The position numbers and the translations under genes are program-made. Below, piece after piece: positions 53,901 to 61,500 of a stretch of 64,000 bases of DNA. This DNA comes from Cydia pomonella (lineage: Eukaryota > Arthropoda > Insecta > Lepidoptera > Tortricidae), in contig NC_084723.1 of NCBI RefSeq assembly GCF_033807575.1, positions 1,555,247 through 1,619,246 on the forward strand, in the 5' to 3' direction. Each line of letters starts with the position of its first letter. Position 1 is the stretch's first letter. Under the pieces are notes generated by a model. That model had not been told where the DNA came from and did no database searches. It saw only the letters and a list, made by a program, of their open reading frames with translations.

Positions 53901-56900
53901 CATTATTTTTCAATGGCGGAATCATATTCCAGGGCGCAATGCGGAACATAGATTTATATGGCATTCTGTGTGTTTGTGTGTTTGTGTGTTGTTTTGTTGT
54001 ATGTGTTTTGTGCAGGTTAGTAAATATTGAGTATGTGATACGTGTGGATACATTTGTGTTATTTGAAAATAAAATAAAGAAAGTAAGACAAATCAATAGC
54101 AAAAAATTTGGCCTGTAAATTCGATAAGTAACATATAGTCAAAATATGTTTCCTGGCGAAGTTATTGAGGCTTCCACTACCTCAGGAGGCGTTGTACTGG
54201 CCAGAGCAGTGGGTCCATCCATCCGTTGTGTCAAAGACAACTCAGCGGCAGATGATCCCTTCAAGGCTTCCACTTGTTGAGTAGACTTCAAATGTATTGC
54301 GGGAGAACCTTCAGCGTACTTGACAAACACCCGGCCCATCGAAGTCCAACAGTACTGGTAACCATGGTCTTTTCGAAGACCTCGTGCAAGAAAGAATAAT
54401 TTCCTGGCTGTAGGAGTTAGTGATTCACCGATGAAAATTGGGTGTTTTTTTCCAGGCAGGTTAAGGCATGTTGTATTGAACTTGTCTTCTTTATGATTAT
54501 TATTATATATCTTTAGTGCCTTCATAACTGCGGAACTTGTTCTCAAATTTGTATATTCCACTATGATTACTTTATTCTTGCTGGCTTTGATGCGCTTGAT
54601 TTGCTTGATATGATGTTCAGTAGAAACAGGAATACTTAAGAAGTTGTGAATATTAGTGACTATCTGATCGAGGTTTTCATTTTCGGTTTCTGGCATATTT
54701 CTTATTTCTAAGGTAGCAACTCGCTGGTTCCTTTGAAAATCCTCAACTTGTTCTTCTAGTGCACTAATTCTAAGAAGAGCATCATTATGTCCGCTTTCTA
54801 GACTATCAACTTTGATTTTTATATCATTGTACAATGCATTTGTTTGAACGAGTAGTTTTTCTATGTTAGAGTTTGTCTTAATGATCTCTCTATTTTGTGC
54901 ATGTAGTTCGTCAATAGAATTCTGCAACTGATTAGTCTGAGTTTGTTGGGATGACTTAATGTTTTCGATCATCTCCCCTATCTCTTGCTTCAGCGCTAGT
55001 AAATCTTGCATGTCTGGATTTGGTTTGCGTTTTCTGTTAGTAACGTTACTAGTTTCAGTACTCTGTAGATTTGGTTGAGACAAAGATTTATTAACCGTAA
55101 TCTTAGGGGGCATTCTTCGATAATTTATCGGAAAGTGTTGCGTATACTATGCGAGCATACCTTTTTTGTGCAGTAGCTGATAAGCGCGCCGCATGTGGTG
55201 AATGCAGATCTCACACCTTATTACATTAGTTTAACTTTAACTTATAACACTAATGTTTTAGAGTCCAATTTCGTTAGTTTGACGCTATCGTAGAATTTAT
55301 TATTTTATGAGTAAGTAACAGGAGCGTAACACACAACAACTCACTACTAGTGGCGGACGGCGATTGAATTTCATTAAGTTTAAATCATAATCAATATAAA
55401 TTTCCGGAAAAGATCCCAGAACTAACAAACCAGAATACGGATGGCGTCAGAATAAGGACGTAGGCTTGCTGCGAGCGCGGCGCGCGGGGCGCCCGCCTGC
55501 CTGCTTTACCACTTCGTCTGCTTCACCCCCTCAAAAACCTAAAATCTGTCTATAAGAGCGCCTTAACCAAATGATGCCCTAAAATTCAACTGTTACCTTA
55601 AAAACGGCTTTAAATATGTTAAATTAAAAAAATATATTTTGACAGATGCTTTCGCGCCCAAAACGCTCTTTGAAAATTGTGTGACGTCACAGTTTACGGT
55701 TTGACACATAAGTACATACAGAACAAAATTTGACACTCAAACCGTAGCCATTTACGTAGGGGACAAGCTGCGGCTTGAGTATTAAATTTTGTACTGAGAA
55801 TAGACAACGGAGGGGCCTCGGTTGATCGCCTAAGAACTGTCAACAGTGTCAAACCGAGAGTTGTGACGTCATCGGAATCTTCAATACGTTTCGACTATGG
55901 AGTGTGGAATTAAGAGGAGTGACATCTCTTATGGTAGAACTGTTGCAAAAGTGTCCAGCTGTCAGGTATAAATAATAGTTCCAAATCTCTCCAGAGTAGC
56001 GCTAGAGTAGCTAAGAACTTAGGCGCTATTGACGGAGTGAAGTGCGCTGTCTATGGTTTGATTTTTTTTGTTCAAGTATTCTAGGTATTGTAGCGCCACC
56101 TATTTAAGGTTTTTTGATGACACTTTTTGGTACATGGAGATTTATTTCCTTACCTCCACCTTCCGTAGTTTCGACTTAGGTCACATGACGTGTGTTAAAA
56201 GATATTTTAAATTCAATATTTACAAAAATATGCCGGTTAGAGGTCCACTAAAGGTAGTTTAACATGTTCTTATAATCCATAAGAATTTATTGGGATACAA
56301 TTCTGCCCTGAGATTAGTAGATGGAAACAACCCTATTATCTGAGATATGGAGTGGGTAGTAAATTAGGGTAGGATGTGATACAGTTTGTTCTGTGAGATT
56401 TTTCTTCTTCTTCACGTGCCATCTCCGTCCAGGAGGTTGGCGACCATATGTCTATATGTCTCTCTATGTTCAGTCATGAGAATTAGTCCATCTATGCTCT
56501 TCACTTTTAACCAGTCTCTTATATTTTTAGTCCATGATGTGCGCCTTCTACCACGACCACGCTTGCCTTAAATTTCTCCTTCAATTATTAATTTCAGTAG
56601 GTTGTATTTATTGTTTCTATATATATGTCCAAAATACGCTGCTTTTCTTTTCTTAATTGTTGATATTACTTCTAGATCTTTTTTCATGATTTCCAAAACT
56701 CTGATATTAGTTATCCTATCCATCTATCCTATACATCGACCTAATTATATATTGTATTACCTTTTGACATGTAAAATTTGTAATTTTATCAATAAAGGAA
56801 TATGAATATGAATAATATCAGTCCATTTTATTTTGAGCATCCTTCGATAAATCCACATTTCAAAAGCCCTTAGCTTGTTGACTAAATTCTTTTTCAAGGT

Positions 56901-58487
56901 CCAGCTTTCGGAACCATACATAAGAATTGGGATGATGTAACATTTAACCATTCGCCACCTCAATTTTAGGTTTATTTTTCTATTAGTTAGAAGTGAAGTG
57001 TGTTAGTGTGAGTGAAGTGGTACCTACCAAACGTGATTAAAAATATGTTCGTTCTTTCAGGAAACTACCCCGGCCACGCTCCCCCCCAGCAGCCACCCCT
57101 CAGCCCGCTGCTACTCGGTGGCCGTCAAAGTGCACAACTTCGTGTGCCGCATGACGGACTGCGCGGAGCTGCTGCTGTCCCTGCACGACTCCAGCGGGAA
57201 CAAGCTGACCGAGCATCTGATGATGAGGTGGCCCACTCCGAATATGTCTACTGGACAAGTCGTGTTCACTGTAAGCAAAGATATATAATTCCGTATAAGA
57301 TAAAAAAAGTCTATGAAAAAAACGTGCGTCGTAAAATCAAGAAAAAAATATGTTCGAAAAGATGACGATATATCTTGCCCTATAGTGTTGGCTGAACGTT
57401 AATTAGAATTGAAAATATTGTAAATTAACCATTACAAATTGAAACGTAACCAATATTTTCAATTCTAATTAACGTTCGGTCAATAATGGTCACTCCCCAT
57501 TAGGCCAGATCGGATGATAATATTTTTTTATTAATTAGCCATTTAATTAAATATAATATTGGCTTAACACGAAATACATACTTCAAAAGTTTGACATGCT
57601 TTCTTATCTAAATTTGGTTAACTCCGGTTTTCAATTTAAGTAGTAATATTGACAGTAACATTTGAAATAACATTTACTTTTTTTTCAGGACCTCGGAAGT
57701 GAGATAAAGCGAGAGAAAACATTCCTAGTCTGCCACGTGGTTCGGATAGGCTCCATGGCTCCAGAAAACGTGGATTACAGGTAAAAGTTAAAACTTTTCA
57801 CCTTTGCAGATCGAACAAACGTACTTTGCCGCAAGAAAATAGTGAGCGAAACCATATTTTGAAAATAGTGAGGAAACGCATTTTATGTTTGTTTTTACAA
57901 AGTTTGCCATTTCAAAGTGTGGAATTATGTACGCGCGAGGACCAATATAGTCGAGGATAAAAAGGACATTTATACCTGAGTTAAACACTGCACTTTACTT
58001 CGATTGCGAAGAAAATTAACTATGCAAGATTTTAGGTTATACAATGGGCTGTCGGTGGGCGAATCTTGCCCCCATATACTTTGATAGTATCCAGATTCTA
58101 TTTTCACACCAGGTGAAAAATCTTGGTATTATTATGGATAGCTCCTTATCTTGGGTGCCTCAAGTGAGTGAGGTTAGCAGGAAGGTGTTTGCTGCTGTTG
58201 CTTCTCTTAGGCGACTACGTAATTTCTTGCCAATCCTCACCAAAATTGCGCTTGCTCAATCTCTTCTTCTTCCGATCCTCGATTACGCTGTCATCTCCTA
58301 TATCTTGATCTCACAGAAGAGCAACTAAATAAGCTTGAGCGAATACAAAATCTCTGCATCCGGATTTTTTTATATTTTTTATACTACGTCGGTGGCAAAC
58401 AAGCATACGGCCTGCCTGATGGTAAGCAGTCTCCGTAGCCTATGTACACCTGCAACTCCAGAGGAGTTACATGCGCGTTGCCGACCC

Positions 58488-58519
<32 letters not shown>

Positions 58520-61500
58520 GTTGAGCTCTGGCAACCTTACTCACCGGCAGGAACACAACACTATGAGTAGGGTCAAGTGTTATTTGGCTGCGGTTTTCTG
58601 TAAGGTGGAGGTACTTCCCCAGTTGGGCTCTGCTCTAGATCTGGAATGATATCTGCTGTGCTGTGCCCTACCACACAAGGCGAGATGACATTCACATTGC
58701 CCATACCTCTCTTTTGGACGTAATTTAAGGACATACCCGGGTTTTATTTTTATTTTAGGAACTCGCCTTTTATATTTGGATTGCGTAAATTTGACCACGT
58801 TTCTCATTTTCGCGTGCAACTCAAGTGGCTCCCAATCCGTTATGGTCGTAATTTTCATATTCTTTGTTTTCTTAACTTTGTTTACTTTAATCCCACCGCT
58901 CCCCGTTACCTAAAAGAACGCTTTAGCTATTTAAATTCCACTGGATCTTCACAAAATTTGCTTCTTTCTGTCCCTCCTTCCTCCTCAAAATTTTATAATT
59001 GCTCATTCACTTTTCGGGCTGTTCGGTTATGGAACTCTCTTCCTGTAGAACTAAGACGCGCTCAATCCCTTGCTATTTTCAAATCCCATCTTAATAGTAC
59101 ATTACGATACAAGTGCGAAATAAAGGCTTTTTTTTCACAATCGATAACTCCCGCGGGATTAAAATAGGCCTCTGTCCTTCAGTACACCTGCATGAAATAA
59201 GATCTTTTTCGAGCAAGTGTGATGAAAACAAATTAATTTTTAGACGATCTATGGCCGGGGTGCCTGCTCCGCCAAATTCAGGCGGCGGGCTGCGGCGGCC
59301 GTGCGGCGCGGCGGCGGCCGACGTCACCAGGCTGCTCGCCGACCACGCGCACTCGCCCGACCGACACGTACAACTGCCATTCTATGCGTAAGTACTTCTA
59401 AAAGTAGTATACACCGTGCTTTTATTGAATTCCGTTAACTTCGGGGTATCTGTAAGTACGTTTAAGGAAACTACATGACATAGTTAATTTTCAAAAAAAA
59501 AATTTCATATTTTTTTAAACATTTTTTTTTTGTTATAAAAATTAATTAAATGTTGCATATAGCGTTGTTGTTGCACGGGCATTACATTTATCTCAATCAA
59601 ACAATTGAAAACTCTGACATGTCAATGTCATTACGAACATCGATCGTCCGAGATAGTACTTACGTTTAGTAGCAAACGTATTAACCCGTACTAAATATTT
59701 ATCAATATGTGAACGGGCCCTAAGGTAAGTGTACACACTCGTAAGAGCTTTATAAGATAAAAATAAAATATTGATTATCTCCGAAATGGAGTTAATTAGA
59801 ATACCGGTGTCTTTGAGAAAGTTACTTAATTTAAGCTAAAAAATGCACCCTTGAAATTAACGCAAATAAAAAAAAAACACGGTGTATAGTCGTTCGATGT
59901 GTAGCTGGCCCCGACGGGCTAATCCTTTGTCTATTGTTAAATATAACCGCACGTGCTACTACCTGTATAAAAAATGGTCCACTTTAACCGGTTATTGAAT
60001 TACAACTCGTATGGAAATTGCAATAAGATTCAAAATGCACAGAGTTTTCGTAATATCCCCCTTTTATTAGTAAAATAATATTTTACATGTCAGGTATATT
60101 TATTTATTTAAACTTTATTGCACACATAAAGAAAAATGTACAAATGGCGAACTTAATGCCAAAAGGCATTCTCTACCAGTCAACCATACATACATTACAC
60201 ATACATTTAGTACATTGTGCTTATAGCTAAGTTTTATAATTTATTCTTGCATAGTTTGAAAGGCAAGGCTGAGTTAGCGAACCAGTTGTTTTTTTATACA
60301 TGGTTTCATTCACTTGGTATAGTGTTCTCGTAAAAGGCATCTATTCGACGTATTCCACATTTCCATAACTAACAAAATATTAATTGTTTCAGTTGCGAGA
60401 AAGAAACGATGGACACGTTACTCAAAAAAGTAATAACGAACCGTGAGTTGAAGGAAACTAAACACCAGCAAGGACTGTGGGTTTCCATACAACTAGTCGA
60501 CGGTGATTTGAAACAGGTATACACTACAGAAAAGATTAGAAAAACAAAATTTTACTTTTACTTTTGAATTATTGGAAGATTTTGACATTTTAGATACTTG
60601 TATGAAAAAAAAAAATAGAAAGTTATCGGTAAGAAGTGAGACTTGCAAAGCAGAAGTTGCGGGATCAAGTTCTGGCTCGATCGACGTTCTTCGGAATTAA
60701 TATACGAAATGTTATTTGGTATTCATCTGCTTTTCGGTGAAGGAGTCATCGTAAGGAAATCTGATTACATTCAAAAATGTCTAGTCTAATTTCTTTTTTG
60801 CGTTGCAAGATCTGGCCGCGTAGCCAACGTGTATCGTTAATGTTCCGTAGCGTATCGTAGTCATCTCTCTATCAATCTTCTCCATTAGTACGACAGTATT
60901 AGAGTGAGATGACTACGATACGTTTCGGAGCGTTAACGATTTGCACGTTGGCTACGCGGCCTGATCGCAGTCATTTCTGTAATAACTAGTGTGTCTGTTA
61001 AATCTTAGGATTAGGTTGCCGAACAGACAAAATGAGACAGCAACAAAAGACTGTCTGGTCTATCTGCTAACATACTTAGTATGCTGTTGGGACTACCCTG
61101 GATTCTGCTTCTTGGACATGATACGTAGCCGTTAGGTTGCCTTTCCACTGGAGCGTGTAGGACCATGAGCCTTAGAAGACTAGACAATAGAGTTCAATAC
61201 AAACCAAGCGAGTAGCAATAACAATAGACCCTACTCATAGTATTGTATTCCTGTCGGTGAGTAAGGTTGCTAGAGTTCAACGAGGGTGCGGAGTGTTAGG
61301 GTCGGCAACGCGCATGTAAGTTTTTTTTTATACTACGTCGGTGGCAAACAAGCATACGGCCCGCCTGATGGTAAGCAGTCTCCGTAGCCTATGTACGCCT
61401 GCAACTCCAGAGGAGTTACATGCGCGTTGCCGACCCTAAACCCGCCCCCCCTCGTTGTGAGTCGTCCTCTGGAGTTGCAGGCGTCCATGGGCTACGGTGA

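Larger units (their letters stand above)
50849..55390 (-). mobile_element. Apparently intact LINE with two open ORFs, antisense in mbc intron 5
   Basis: Right to left: 5' UTR (about 55114-55390), ORF1 (55113-54139), a gap of 269 bases, ORF2 (53869-50936), a short 3' UTR and a (CA)n end. Both ORFs begin with ATG and have no internal stop. ORF2 lacks RNase H, placing it in the CR1/L2/Jockey-like assemblage. Ends not fixed by target duplications. Confidence 0.82.

Noticed and set aside
57012..57365. 117-codon frame across exon 6
   Set aside because: It is a different frame from the splice-consistent mbc exon and has no homology; shadow.
59091..59391. Open frames extending exon 8 upstream and antisense
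   Set aside because: The phase and acceptor at 59243 fit exactly. Upstream residues are LINE 3' sequence.
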